Below the pieces are notes generated by a model. The model saw nothing but the letters and a program-made list of their open reading frames with translations. It was not told the origin of the DNA and searched no databases. Of a stretch of DNA of 64,000 nucleotides, positions 12,117-23,466 are shown piece by piece (positions within the stretch are counted from its first letter, which is position 1; every line of letters begins with the position of its first letter). The DNA comes from Actinernus sp. WN-2022 (lineage: Eukaryota; Cnidaria; Anthozoa; Actiniaria; Actinernidae), in contig JAOWCC010000577.1 in the NCBI GenBank assembly GCA_030867875.1, positions 152,884,344 to 152,948,343 on the forward strand, in the 5' to 3' direction. A program made the translations under genes and the position numbers.

Positions 12117-12316
12117 GAGGCCGGTAGGTCCTCTGGAATGTTGAAATTGAAGCGCCCGTTAATTTGCTATGCGCCTGGCTAGTTGTACTATAAAGAAAAA
12201 TAAAGGATAAATGAGGACAGATTAGCAACATTTTTCAACTAAACAATCATGATCAACACGTTTCACACCTCCTGCTAGCATTTAAACTTCAACATTCCAG
12301 AGGACCTACCGGCCTC
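12117..12316. mobile_element. 200-bp fold-back element (GAGGCCGGTAGGTCC)
   Basis: Perfect 29-bp inverted ends begin GAGGCCGGTAGGTCCTC. The interior is non-coding, and no clear target-site duplication is seen. Confidence 0.8.
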
Positions 12317-12428
12317 TTTTTCGTGTTGTGACCGCGCGAGTTATGCATAGCGTGTATTGAACCGAACTCGCCCCACTCCCTACTCGTTTCTAAAGTGGGC
12401 AATTTAGGTCAACTTAATCAACGCGTTC

Positions 12429-12817
12429 TTGAGGTTAAAAACAATGATTATCATTGTTTGTCAAATCGCTTTAAAATAATGATAATCATTATTCTAAGAC
12501 AAACCCTAACCCGAACCATTGGACGAGTTCACGGGTAAACAACGGGTTCTCACTCACCTAGAGCTAGGGTTCACAGATAAACAAGAAGAGAAGGTAAACG
12601 AGAGAAATTTTTTTTTTGAGCGCTCCTACTCGGGCTCGTACTCGTTTGCGTGTTGTGCTTGGTAGTACAGACGTCTTGACCACTACACTAAGCGCGTCTA
12701 CCGCCGTTCGGAATTTGACAATTGTTTATCATTATCCTTGACTGTTTTTAAGAATAATGATTATCATTGTTTTGAAGTGATTTGACAATTAATGATAATC
12801 ATTGTTTTAACCTCGAG
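12429..12817. mobile_element. Fold-back element rich in AATGATTATCATT
   Basis: The arms at 12429-12500 and 12750-12817 are inverted copies. Each contains AATGATTATCATTGTTT, itself near-palindromic. It is non-coding. Confidence 0.75.
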
Positions 12818-12836
12818 GTTGTGTTGACTGAATATT

Positions 12837-13437
12837 CCTTATGCATGATACCTACACTACCAGAATGTTCTTTTGTTACTCTAATTTAGACCATTGTCTT
12901 GGTATTCTCAGAGGAGAGAATATACCTTATGCATGATACCTACACTACCAGAATGTTCTTTTGTTACTCTAATTTAGACCATTGTCTTGGTATTCTCAGA
13001 GGAGAGAATAGACCTTATGTATGATACCTACACTACCAGAATGTTCTTTTGTTACTCAAATGTAGACCATTGTCTTGGTATTATTAGAGGAGAGAATAGA
13101 CCTTATGCATGAAACCTACACTACCAGAATGTTCTTTTGTTACTCTAATTTAGGCCATTGTCTTGGTATTCTCAGAGGAGAGAATAGACCTTATGCATGA
13201 TACCTATACACTACCAGAATGTTCTTTTGTTACTCTAATTTAGACCTTTGTCTTGGTATTCTCAGAGGAGAGAATAGACCTTATGTATGATACCTACACT
13301 ACCAGAATGTTCTTTTGTTACTCTAATTTAGACCATTGTCTTGGTATTCTCAGAGGAGAGAATAGACCTTATGCATGATACCTATCCTACCAGAACGTTC
13401 TTTTGTTACTCTAATTTAGACCATTGTCTTGGTAACA
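12837..13437. repeat. 88-bp tandem repeat, about 7 units
   Basis: Units start with CCTTATGCATGATACCTACA near 12837, 12925, 13013, 13101, 13189, 13279 and 13367. They differ by a few substitutions. The last unit abuts the 3' end of a minus-strand LINE coding fragment. Read on the minus strand, the array lies directly downstream of its stop and could be its 3' UTR or tail. Confidence 0.9.
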
Positions 13438-13762
13438 CGAAAATTATCAGGAGTGTACTTAGACATTGAAAATTGGAAGTACAGTTTCTTAAGTGAAATT
13501 ATTGATTTACAATCTTTAATATCATTCGGTAGAGTGTTCCACATGTTAATAACTGAATAGATAAATGTTCTGTAGAGACTGTTTGTGCGTGGGACAGGAA
13601 GTCTATACTTGGTATCAGATCTGGTATTGTACACAGAAGTAAATTTAAAAGACGGTACCTTGTTAATGAGATAATCAGGCGCCCGTTTGTCTTGAATTAT
13701 TTTCAATAGAGAGAGACGATTAGCGATACAAAGCTTATCGACAGGTTGCCAATTCAGATCTA
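13416..13762 (-). pseudogene. LINE reverse transcriptase C-terminal fragment
   Basis: The minus strand encodes the distal part of a non-LTR retrotransposon ORF2, with motifs of the type RAPDYLIN, RSDTKYRLPVPR, SVINMWNTLP and IKDCKSIISLKK. These are typical of the C-terminal region after the RT domain in jockey/CR1-like elements. The reading frame is open upstream to about 13760. There the tail of a second LINE copy begins, so this copy is truncated at its 5' side. It is not expected to be functional. Confidence 0.75.
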
Positions 13763-14940
13763 TAATATAATAATAATATATAATATAATAATAAATCTTT
13801 ATTTAAACACGTAATATACATCAGCGTAGCTGCTTTTCAGATAGCCGTGAGGAATGCACTAAAATAAATATCTAGTAACTAATATCACTAATTATATAGG
13901 TATTATATAGGTGTAGTAAAAACAAGACTAAAATACTCTAGGATAATTGTTTTACAATAAGTACTAATGCTATATATAATCAAATTTCCTTAAATATAAT
14001 AATAAAATTGAAGGATAAAAATTAATTTTTACTAATAGATGCTTTAAAAGCGTCTAAAGATACAGAGTCTTTAAGGGCCTTAGGTAATTGATTCCACAAT
14101 AGGGCACCACTGTAACTGAAACTCTTTTTTAGGTATTCACGAGTAGGGCGTGGTATAGAATAATTATTCTGACTAACACTTCTTAAAACGTAGTGTGTGG
14201 ACATTGATCTACTTGTAAATAACTCTGATAAATAGTCAGGACATAAACCGTGATGGATTTTATACATCATAATTGCCATATGTTTATTTCTTCTAGTTTG
14301 TAGATCATCCCATCCAAGTTGTTGAAGAAGAATACGGGACCGTATGTCATAAGAAGATTTTGTTACTACCCTCGCAGCTCTATTTTGTAGTTTCTGTAGT
14401 TTATTTGCTAAAGTCAATCCAATATTATCCCACACAGAGCTGCAGTAGTCAAAGTGACATTGGACGAGAGATTTGTAAATGACATTTAACGTTTCGACAT
14501 TGACATATGGCCTCATTCTCTTTATCATACCTATGCCTGATGACACTTTTTTACAGATTTTATCAACATGATTACACCAAGAAAGTTTATCATCAATTTC
14601 CATACCTAAGTATTTTGTGTTCGAGACATTATTAAGTTGTGTGCCTCCAATTGTAATGACTGGTATAGAGTTCAGGGCTCTTTGTTTTTGAGCATTGGCA
14701 ATAATCATAAACTCGCTTTTCACAGTATTAAGATTTAATTTATTAGCCGTGAACCAGTCGTTGATTTTGCTTAGGTCATAATTAATTTTTGATTCAACTT
14801 CAAGTATGTCTTTTCCAGATACACATATACTGGTATCATCGGCATACATTTTACAATTTGAATAATGTATTGATTGGTGTAAATCATTTATATATATTAA
14901 AAATAATAATGGCCCAATAATTGAACCTTGTGTCCATTGG
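13763..14940 (-). pseudogene. 5'-truncated jockey/CR1-like LINE (RT C-terminal half)
   Basis: The minus-strand ORF (14022-14940) carries RT motifs: QGSIIGPLLFLIYINDL, then YADD as the catalytic box. Thumb and C-terminal regions follow (KYLGMEIDDKLSW, YCSSVWDN, LQKLQNRAARVVT). The frame is open from RT motif B to a stop at 14022. The fingers domain, endonuclease and ORF1 are missing, so it is a typical 5'-truncated copy. Downstream on the minus strand is a 220-bp 3' UTR with AATAAAG and a TTATTA-type simple tail at 13763-13800. Confidence 0.88.
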
Positions 14941-15261
14941 AGCAGCGAGGATGGTGCAAGCACAGCGTTTCTGAATTCTGAAGAGATCATCTAGGTGGCA
15001 TACTCCACAATTTCCCCATATTGTTGAGCAGTAGTCAAGCAACGGTTTGATGTTTGCGTTGTAGAGTAGGATGCGATACTTGACTGGTAGATGACGCTTT
15101 ATGCGAGACAGCACAGCTATCCTCTGGATGAGCTTTTTCCTTAGCATTTCGACGTGATAGGTCCAGGTCAGGTGAGAATCGATAAGCACTCCAAGAAGGC
15201 GTTCTTTTTCTACTTGTTCGAGGCGTTTACCACCGAGATATAAATTCAGCGAAGTGTCGTT
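14940..15261 (-). pseudogene. Second LINE family fragment
   Basis: The minus strand encodes the region after the RT palm of another LINE family: LYLGGKRLEQVEKERLLGV, HLTWTYHVEMLRKKL, YCSTIWGNC and DLFRIQKRCACTI. It differs clearly from the neighbouring LINE, so this is a separate family. It is cut at its 5' side by a fold-back element (15262) and at its 3' side by the neighbouring LINE near 14940. Confidence 0.8.
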
Positions 15262-15641
15262 AGCTAGCCAGTGGCGCGCGCGACACATCACACCATCTTC
15301 TGTCACGATGTAATCATGATCACGTGGCGGGCAACTATTGATGAATTGTTGCCCGCGCGGGGAACATTGGATTTTGATGACTACCACGTGACCCTGAATT
15401 AGCCAATGAGAGCGTGCGTTGTGTCTGGAAAACTTATGGCTATGTAACAATGGATTTTGATGACTTCCACGTGACCCTGAATCAGCCAATGAGAGCGTGC
15501 GTTGTATCTGAAAAACTTATGGCTATGTAACAATCGGGCCAATGTTTCCCGCGCGGGCAACAATTCATCAATTGTTGCCCGCCATGGCCACGTGATCACA
15601 TCGTGATGGTGTGGTATGTCGCGCGCGCGCCACTAGCTAGC
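15262..15641. mobile_element. Fold-back element with internal duplication
   Basis: Inverted arms of about 100 bp (15262-15366 and 15535-15641) share AGCTAG, GTGGCGCGCGCG, a CACGTGG segment and GGGCAACAATTCATCAA-like sequence. Between them an 85-bp segment starting GGATTTTGATGACT is present twice in tandem. It is non-coding. Confidence 0.8.
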
Positions 15642-15954
15642 TTAGAAAAAAATGTCCAGTTCATCAAAAGCTGACCATTTTTCGTCGAAAGAAAGCGTTC
15701 AAAATGGAGCCAGCTCAAAAGAAACAATTTACATCTTTGGAGAGTGAGAAATTGGTAGCTAAAAAAGGATGCAAGAAAGACACAAAACGATACTAAAAAT
15801 GCCGTAGCGATGCTGGCAGCATTTTGTGTTGAAAAGCAGAAGAGAAGACGACAAACCTCGCTTGTATCAGGTAGGTCCTGTAATTTATGCACAACTTTGC
15901 CTCTAGTAAAACGTATATGTCCGGCTATATAACAAATCACTTAATGACTGTCCT
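15642..15954. other. No gene seen
   Basis: This is unique-looking sequence between a fold-back element and the duplicated unit. It has purine-rich stretches and a 114-codon minus ORF without recognisable motifs. No call is made. Confidence 0.4.
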
Positions 15955-16707
15955 CTCGGGAATCAGTAAGTTTTGTTTCCCCTCGATCCTCGGTGTTTCC
16001 CTCGACTCCGTCTCGGGGAACATCGAGGATCTCGGGGAAACAAAACTCACTGTTTCCCTTAACCAAAACGAGTAGGAGACAAGGTACTAGCTTGTCGCGC
16101 AGGGCCTCGGTAACGCGTTTGGGTAGACAGGACTTGTCTGTCTGTCTGTTGTCTTTGAAAATGGCGACGAGTGTTTGAATGTGTTCCAAGATCAGAGTTT
16201 AAGGAGAAATCATGCCAAGGGCACCCAACGAAGTTTTCGGTTAAAAAGCTGTTCGGGAGAGTAAGTTAGTCTAAAACTTTCGGATTTGAAAAAAATTGTT
16301 CCTAGAAAATTGTTTTCTGAAATACTGGCTAGAAAATTCGTTTTAAATCCCTAGAAAATTATAGAAGAAAAGGGAGACTAAAAGGTTTCCCCTAAAATAT
16401 TCATACGTCCCAATTCGTCTGATCAATAGAGTCAGAACGATCCGGGAAAAAAACATGTTTGGAATGGAAAAAAAAACATATTATCACAAATCATTTAGTG
16501 AAGCGGCCACCTAAAGTTTTCGAGAACACATTTTCATTCCCAAAGAAATTCTGACATCTAAAATCCGAAAGAATAAACCTCTAGCAAATGGTGGTCACCT
16601 AAAAGAATTGCCTAAAAGAAAAAAGAACCCCTAAAAAATTCGTACCTCCACAAAACTTTGCAACATGAAGTTACTTGGGCTAGAAAAATCTTGTTTATGC
16701 TCTAGGC
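15955..16707 (+). repeat. Large duplicated unit, copy 2, left part
   Basis: It matches 780-860 and 1143-1686 of copy 1 in the same orientation. The MITE at 861-1142 of copy 1 is absent here. It includes a GGGGAAACA-rich inverted repeat (15965-16055), the left arm of the CTTAACC fold-back (from 16058) and the left part of the CAAGGGC element (16216-16707). It ends at the E1 insertion point. Confidence 0.85.
16216..16707. mobile_element. CAAGGGCACCC TIR element, left part (split by E1)
   Basis: The left end is preceded by ATCATGC (16209-16215). The matching right end lies at 57319-57502, followed by ATCATGC at 57503-57509. The two parts align to 1290-1880 with E1 removed. This copy keeps about 95 bp (16454-16550) missing from copy 1. 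Confidence 0.85.
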
Positions 16708-17216
16708 TATGGAGGGGGATTCTGGACAAAAATGGCATTCGACTGGCCATATCATTGTCATTTGATGAAACCTTCATGGCATTGGATCAAACCTTCATGG
16801 CATTGGACCAAACCTTCATGGCATTGGATCAAACCTTCATGGCATTGGATCAAACCTTCATGGCATTGGATCAAACCTTCATGGCATTGGACCAAACCTT
16901 CATGGCATTGGATCAAACCTTCGTGGCATTGGATCAAACCTTCGTGGCATTGGACCAAACCTTCATGGCATTGGACCAAACCTTCGTGGCATTGGATCAA
17001 ACCTTCGTGGCATTGGATCAAACCTTCGTGGCATTGAACCAAAAGGCAAACTTCGGCGTGGCATTGGACCAAACCTTCGTGGCATTGGACCAAACCTTCG
17101 TGGCATTGGACCAAACCTTCGTGGCATTGGACCAAACCTTCGTGGCATTGGACCAAACCTTCGTGGCATTGGACCAAACCTTCGTGGCATTGGACCGAAC
17201 CTTCGTGGCATTGGGC
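16708..17216 (+). repeat. E1 left terminal repeat and 21-bp array
   Basis: A terminal segment of about 60 bp is followed by about 21 units of TTCATGGCATTGGACCAAACC or its TTCGTGG variant. The outermost seven units carry ATGG; inner units are mostly GTGG, with one reversion and one irregular unit near 17040. The array stops at 17216, where E2 begins, and resumes briefly at 40766. Because 21 is divisible by 3, long ORFs run through on both strands; these are not taken as genes. Confidence 0.9.
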
Positions 17217-17230
17217 ACTTAAGAAACATA

Positions 17231-17313
17231 TCAAACTTCTGTATCTCTACCATGGTATTTATGGTGATACAGGACACATCATATGTCTTGCCTCACCACC
17301 ACGTGACTGGTTG
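17231..17313 (+). repeat. E2 left inverted repeat
   Basis: It starts TCAAACTTCTGTATCT and contains ACCATGGTATTTATGGTGAT and CTTGCCTCACCA. The reverse complement lies at 40669-40750 with about five mismatches. It also holds a small internal palindrome CTGTATC...GATACAG. Confidence 0.85.
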
Positions 17314-19808
17314 CGGCACAGGCAGCCCAGGTTGCGGTCGTTAATATTCAACAGAGGTTCCTCGTACGTATCGGCAAAGGTGATCCACTTCCATGAGCAC
17401 GGCGAAGGAGACTACCATAAATAAGGCATTTTATAAAGCGAAAGTACATTCTCATAAGCATTCGAGGAAGGAAAATCGGATCGTCGCTAATTGGACCACA
17501 GGCCGCCCAAGTTCTGACTGTATAACACTGAGGTTTGTATGGGAGTTCTTCCGATAACTCAGAATAATAACATAAATCTCCTGTAATACAAGGTAAATAA
17601 AGGAAGAAGACTTACTTGAAGTTGTTTTGTCGTCCTATGTGTATTTCAGGTCGCTAGAACGGTGTTTCATGGAATTCTTGAGTCATACGCTTGGGCGGCC
17701 TGTGATTGGACTAAGATCTAGAGCTGAGCGAGCGAAAAATATCAAAGCTTAAAATTATATGTTCTATGACCGAAGTTGTCTTATTATTTATACTTCGATT
17801 ATTGAGATTCTTTGGTTTCGGCTCCGATCTCCGGCTAGAGGCTTCCGTGGATAGTATTAGTGTTTTTAAACAAATGGACACGGCTATATATACAATTTAG
17901 GTCCGTACTCCTTCCATAACAGCAATTTGTGACTGAAGTCTGATCATAATGTCCTTGTTTATAGAAATATTATAATTGTGGCTTTTGACCTTTTTATAGT
18001 AAAACTGTAAATGTTACAGTTTGACTAGAAAGAGGGTCCTATAAAGCGGACCTTTATCGATATATAAATAAAATAAATAATTAAATATTGTATTTGTTAT
18101 AGCAGGCTGAGTATTACAGCTTACAGCTGGTGGAGGCCTGCTTTTACTCCTCACACACTCCCCACTATACATTAACTGTTTTAGACACTTATTCAGTTTA
18201 ACTACGCTCAACTCACGGTTGATTTTTATATCAGCTACCCAACTGTATCGACCAGTGTCTGTAAATAAACCTAAATATACACCATATATAAAAAGGGTCA
18301 ATAGAACGGGCGCCTTTGGATTTGCCAGTGTGTTCAGACTGAGGCATCTCAGCCTTCCTGATTGCTTCTGTTGCTTTACTGAATATCAAGCTCAGTCTGA
18401 CTGATTAAGCTGAGTGATGTTTTCCGAAACCTTCGATGTTCAATTCAATTTAATTAAATTTATTTTTGCTCAATTTTTTTTTTATACAATAATTATAAAA
18501 TACAGACAGAGAACGGAGATAGACTAAGAGTAATATAATAAATAATAAGAAATGTGTGAGCCTGAGGGCTAAGTTAACCGCTGGGTTTTCTAGTTAGCCC
18601 CGGGCCAGCCATATTTAGTTAAGTGTTTATAACAGGTAGAGAAAAAAAAGGAGTTTAAGAGTTAATTTTAGAGAATTAGAGAGAGAATAATGATATATAG
18701 AAATTATGAGTGTTGTTCTGACAGTATGTGACGTTTCAGTTGTTTTGAAAAGGCGAATGCGCTCGGACTCGGACAATTAAATTTTGTCATTGAAGTTGGA
18801 CTCGAGGTTGAGTAATCAATGATATGGTGAGTAGTTTAAACAAGGTTGTCTTGTAATGTCGATAACATTTTTCGGCTCCTCATTTATAAAAGAACTAAAA
18901 GAAATATTGTATTTCTTATGGCAGCTTACACCTGACGTGCATGGGCCTGTTTCCCAGGGAGCTATACTCCCAGAAATTTAGGATACAGAGATATCGAAAC
19001 CCTGACCCAAATTAAAAGCGTGAAAAATCGTAAAATAGGTATTCTTTTCAAGGCTTGAAACTAAAATATAGGACAAGTGAATACCCAAAATTTATTGAAC
19101 ATATCGTTTTTATTTCTCTCAGTCTGTGTAATGCTTTACGTTTATTGAAGCCAGGGATTGTTACGTTTAGCGGACGTTGAGCAAATGCACGATGTCAAGA
19201 GTTAGGGGAACAAAAAAAACGTACCCAATTTAAGGATCGGATATTTTATTTAAGGATGATAAACCCTATGAGACCCTATTTAACGGTCCGGCACCTCGAA
19301 AACTATACCCTATCCCGCGGCACATACCTACAACAACAACATCTTTATGCGGACCCGTTACACAATCCAGTGCGTTTTCGGTTTTCACCAAATGTACTTT
19401 ACATTGCGTGAACGCTATGGTATATATACCTATATGGCTTATATATGGTTGAATATACAAGACAATCGACTCACGTGATGATTTTTGAGGGAGGGGAGAA
19501 AATCAGAGAACCTGTAGAAAAACCCTTCTCGTAGTCACTGAACAAAGAAGCATGCATGCAGATCTTGGCCATGTTCGATGCACTCACTTAAACTGGTCAT
19601 TGTCGATGTACGCTTCAGTTCCGCCTTGTGATCTAGTCTGTTTGCCAGAACTTTGAGTTGGATTTTGGATACATACGAGAGACTTATCGTGTGGTGTTCT
19701 TCGCATTTGCTTGTAACGATTTTCTTCTAAAACGGTACAAGAACACTTCTCAAGAACTAGTCTTCCGGCCATTCTCCATCCTCGTATATTGCCTTGCTTG
19801 CCTTGCAT
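17314..19808. other. No gene seen (E2 interior)
   Basis: Both strands were scanned; only short ORFs without motifs are found. A 95-codon minus ORF (18014-18301) has no recognisable domain. AT-rich simple sequence is common near 18470. Confidence 0.45.
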
Positions 19809-20095
19809 ACAGGGGCGTAGCCAGCAGTTTGCATAGGGGGGGGGGGGGAGGAGAGGGCACTCCACCAAACTCACGAATTTCGCGACTGCAATACTCTTTT
19901 ACATAGATAACGCGGTCTTTTGCACCAATCTCGTCTATTCAGGTACATCTCAGTTTTCAGTCACCAACCTTTTCCAGTAAGACTGTCGCATTGTTCACTG
20001 ACTCCCGGTAACTGACGTTACTGTGACGTTACTTTTCAGTTGCGTTTTTTTACGAAAGGGGAGAGGGCCCGGGCTCCCTCTGGCTACGCCCCCGT
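19809..20095. mobile_element. MITE with ACAGGGGCGTAGCCAG ends
   Basis: The left end AGGGGCGTAGCCAG at about 19811 is inverted at 20078-20093 (CTGGCTACGCCCC). A G-run of about 13 lies at 19838-19850. The right half matches 6093-6290 and 61786-61880 in reverse. It is non-coding. Confidence 0.75.
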
Positions 20096-20569
20096 ACATA
20101 GCTCAGTCTATGTACAATCTTTGTCTGTTCCTCCTCATCAAGCCGACACTTGCGGCAAAATTTCTGCCGGGATTTCGTCTGTCCCTTCTAGTTCCCATAT
20201 TTTAGCATTTTGATGGCTTCTAGCACATCACTATGAAGAACATCATCGTCTCTCCGAGAAAATGATGATTAAGTTTCGGTTAGATATTATTGACGAAGTT
20301 ACAACCTTTCGAAGATCCGAATAATGTTTTTGAAGTCAACCACCCACCCTTCGAAACAGTTTCTGTGATTTTTGTAACGTTCCATTGAGTCTCATTCCAT
20401 TATATATCCCTGATCAAATTTCACCCGATTCCAAAAGCAATTGCATCAACGTAACCTTTAATAATGTAGTTTCCGATGCATCTTTAAATTTGAAAACAGA
20501 ATCGTAGGGTGACTATGTGTTAACACAAATAACCTACCTTCACAGCATTTTGTGATATTTTACAGGTTT
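20096..20569. other. No gene seen
   Basis: Sequence between a MITE and the satellite array. No motif is recognised on either strand. Confidence 0.4.
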
Positions 20570-22330
20570 TAGAGCAATTATAGCTTCACAGGTTTACAAA
20601 TGTTTGTATCTAAATTAATACACAATTTATTTACGTTTGCAGTGCATTCAAACAAACACTGAACATCTACTATGAATTAAGCCAATTATGGAAGCCCAGA
20701 ACGGTATTTCCTATTACCGTTTTCCGCTATTGCTCGTTTTGGTACCAAAAACGATAATAGGCAACATATTTTCTATTTCCTATTACCGTATTCCGGTCTG
20801 TTGCTCGTTTTTAATTGTTTGTATCACAATTAATATTCAATCGATTTCAATTTTGCTTGCAGTAACAAACGCTACGATGGCAGTGCATTCAATGAATATT
20901 GAATATCTACTAAGAATTAAGCTAAACAGGGATAAAATGTTGATTAAAGTTGACCAATGGTTGCAAAGCAACAGCGCAGTTTAGTCACGTGATCATTTGG
21001 TATGTTGTTGCTCCGTCCTATGTCAAGATCTTCACCAAAGGTCATTGGAAAGCAAGAAATATATAGTGTTTTAGTAGGGGTTGGGGTTAACTCTGGTGGT
21101 TGGGGTTGTTCAAATTTGTGTATCTCAATTAATATTCAATCGATTCCAATTTTGTTTGCAGTAACAAACGCTACGATGGCAGTGCATTCAATGAATATTG
21201 AATATCTACTAAGAATTAAGCTAAACAGGGATAAAATGTTGATTAAAGTTTACCAATGGTTGCTAAGCAACAGCGCAGTTTAGTCACGTGATCATTTGGT
21301 ATGTTGTTGCTCCGTCCTATGTCAAGATCTTCACCAAAGGTCATTGGAAAGCAAGAAATATATAGTGTTTTAGTAGGGGTTGGGGTTAACTCTGGTGGTT
21401 GGGGTTGCTACTTAACATTAATTTACTGGTTTTCGTGCAATTATAGCTTCCGGGTTCACTACAAATTTGTATATCTCAATTAATATTCAATCGATTCCAA
21501 TTTTGTTTGCAGTAACAAACGCTACGATGGCAGTATATTCAAACGAATATTGAATATCTACTAAGAATTTAGCTAAACGGGGATAAAATGTTGATTAAAG
21601 TTGACCAATGGTTGCTAAGCAACAGCGCAGTTTAGTCACGTGATCATTTGGTATGTTGTAGCTCCGTCCTATGTCAAGATCTCCACCAAAGGGCATTGGA
21701 AAGCAAGAAATATATAGTGTTTTAGTAGGGGTTGGGGTTAACTCTGGTGGTTGGGGTTAACTCTGGTGGTTGGGGTTGCTATTTAACATTAATTTACTGG
21801 TTTTCGTGCAATTATAGCTTCCGGGTTCACTTCAAATTTGTGTATCTCAATTAATATTCAATCGATTCCAATTTTGTTTGCAGTAACAAACGCTACGATG
21901 GCAGTGCATTCAATGAATATTGAATATCTATACTAAGAATTTAGCTAAACAGGGATAAATTGTTGTTTAAAGTTTACCAATGGTTGCTAAGCAACAGCGC
22001 AGTTTAGTCATGTGATCATTAGGTATGTTGTAGCTCCGTGCTATGTCAAGATCTCCACCAAAGGTCATTGGAAAGCAAGAAATATATAGTGTTTTAGTAG
22101 GGGTTGGGGTTAACTCTGGTGGTTGGGGTTGCTATACTTTACATTAATTTACTGGTTTTCGTGCAATTATAGCTTCCGGGTTCACTTCAAATTTTTGTAT
22201 CTCAATTAATATGCAATCGATTCCAATTTTGTTTGCAGCAACAAACGCTACGATGGCAGTGCATTCAACGAATATTGAATATCTACTAAGAATTAAGCTG
22301 AACAGGGATATAATGTTGTTTAAACGTCCA
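20570..22330 (+). repeat. Satellite-like tandem array, 300-365-bp units
   Basis: Units recur near 20822, 21120, 21477, 21845 and 22201, each with TTAATATTCAATCGATT, then AACAAACGCTACGATGGCAG, GCAACAGCGCAGTTTAGTC and GGGGTTGGGGTTAACTCTGG. A degenerate first unit lies at about 20570-20680. Units vary in length because a segment of about 60 bp is missing from some. The repeated ORFs here are shadows of the array. Confidence 0.9.
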
Positions 22331-22825
22331 GTGGACATTGTGGACGGGGCAGTAAGCATATGTCGTTGTCTGAGCCTTATACATGGCTCAGACAATACGA
22401 CCGTGTCAGCAGATTGTTACTTAAATTTAAGGTTGCATTAGTTTTGCTTGGTCACGTTGATCTAGATGAAAAGTGGAAAATGGTGAAACACGACCATTTT
22501 CTTGTCGTTTTTTACCATCTAGACTTTTTTACCGGATCATTAGTATATGGCTCAGACAATATGGCATTTTTGCCATCCATTTTTTTTTAGTCTAAAAAAT
22601 ATATCTGAATTTTAGCGGAATCTGAAACAACCATGGGCTGATAAAAACCAGGACCCGGCTAAACCACAGATCGAATTGTAATTTAGCTTATTTTTTGCTA
22701 AGGAAGGAAAACAGGAGAACCCGGAGAAAAACCCTCGGAGCAAGAGTGAGATACCAACAAACTCAATTCACATATGGCGCCGCGAACGGTAATCGAAGGT
22801 GAAGAGTTTACCACTTGTGCCACCC
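22331..22825. other. No gene seen
   Basis: It contains a short inverted pair around TATGGCTCAGACAATA (22380 and 22545) and AT-rich sequence. No coding signal is seen. Confidence 0.4.
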
Positions 22826-23069
22826 CGCTCCCCATTTCTACGCTGAGTGTAGCCTGCGAAGCGCCTTTTCTTGATGGGAGTCCCACCCGGCTCTCCATTT
22901 CTATGCTGAGTATAGCCTGCGAAGAGCCTCCACTTGATGGGAATCCCCCCGCTCTCCATTTCTACGCTGAGTATAGCCTGCGAAGAGCCTCCTCTTGATG
23001 GGAATCCCCCCGCTCTCCATTTCTACGCTGAGTATAGCCTGCGAAGGGCCTCTTCTTGATGGGAGTCCG
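22826..23069. repeat. 62-bp tandem repeat, 4 units
   Basis: Units contain CTCCATTTCTACGCTGAGT, then AGCCTGCGAAGAGCC and CTTGATGGGA, starting near 22833, 22895, 22957 and 23018. The ORFs across it are by-products of the repetition. Confidence 0.88.
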
Positions 23070-23177
23070 GTAATTTCATCTTTCCATTTGAATCGTACAC
23101 TTTTCAAACTTTGAATATTAATTATCCTCGCGATGATTTTTTGATTAGAACTCATGTTCTTTTGTAGTCAGTTTAAC

Positions 23178-23459
23178 CATAGTTAATAGAGTGGAATGGT
23201 TAGGAAACCCAGCGACCTTCTTTGTTATGGGTCTTTGTTAGCTTTTTTCAACCTTGAACGTGCACAAAAGACAATATAAATTCCAATGTGTTAATCATTC
23301 AGCCAATAGAAACGCGTGAGTTCAGTCGTTCAGGGGACGCTAATGAACTATAACCGTGCACAATCTTTTGTCTTACCCCTTCCAACATAAATCGCAGCAC
23401 CTTTGTTAGCCCCTTTGAAGTTTGCCGGGTTTCCTAACCATTCCACTCTATTAACTATG
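23178..23459 (+). mobile_element. MITE family A copy 3 (TSD GTTTAAC)
   Basis: It has the same 31-bp TIRs and length as 9190-9471, with a perfect 7-bp duplication GTTTAAC at 23171-23177 and 23460-23466. It is non-coding. It lies inside E2, so the family was active on both layers of the nest. Confidence 0.93.
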
Positions 23460-23466
23460 GTTTAAC

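Noticed and set aside
12495..12520. Telomere-like CCCTAACCC
   Set aside because: Only one or two partial units; no array.
13416..15261. Active LINE
   Set aside because: All three fragments are truncated before the RT fingers domain and lack endonuclease and ORF1.
16665..17277. ORFs of 100-185 codons on both strands through the 21-bp array
   Set aside because: Produced by the 21-bp period; the same happens at 56914-57288. They are terminal repeats of E1, not genes.
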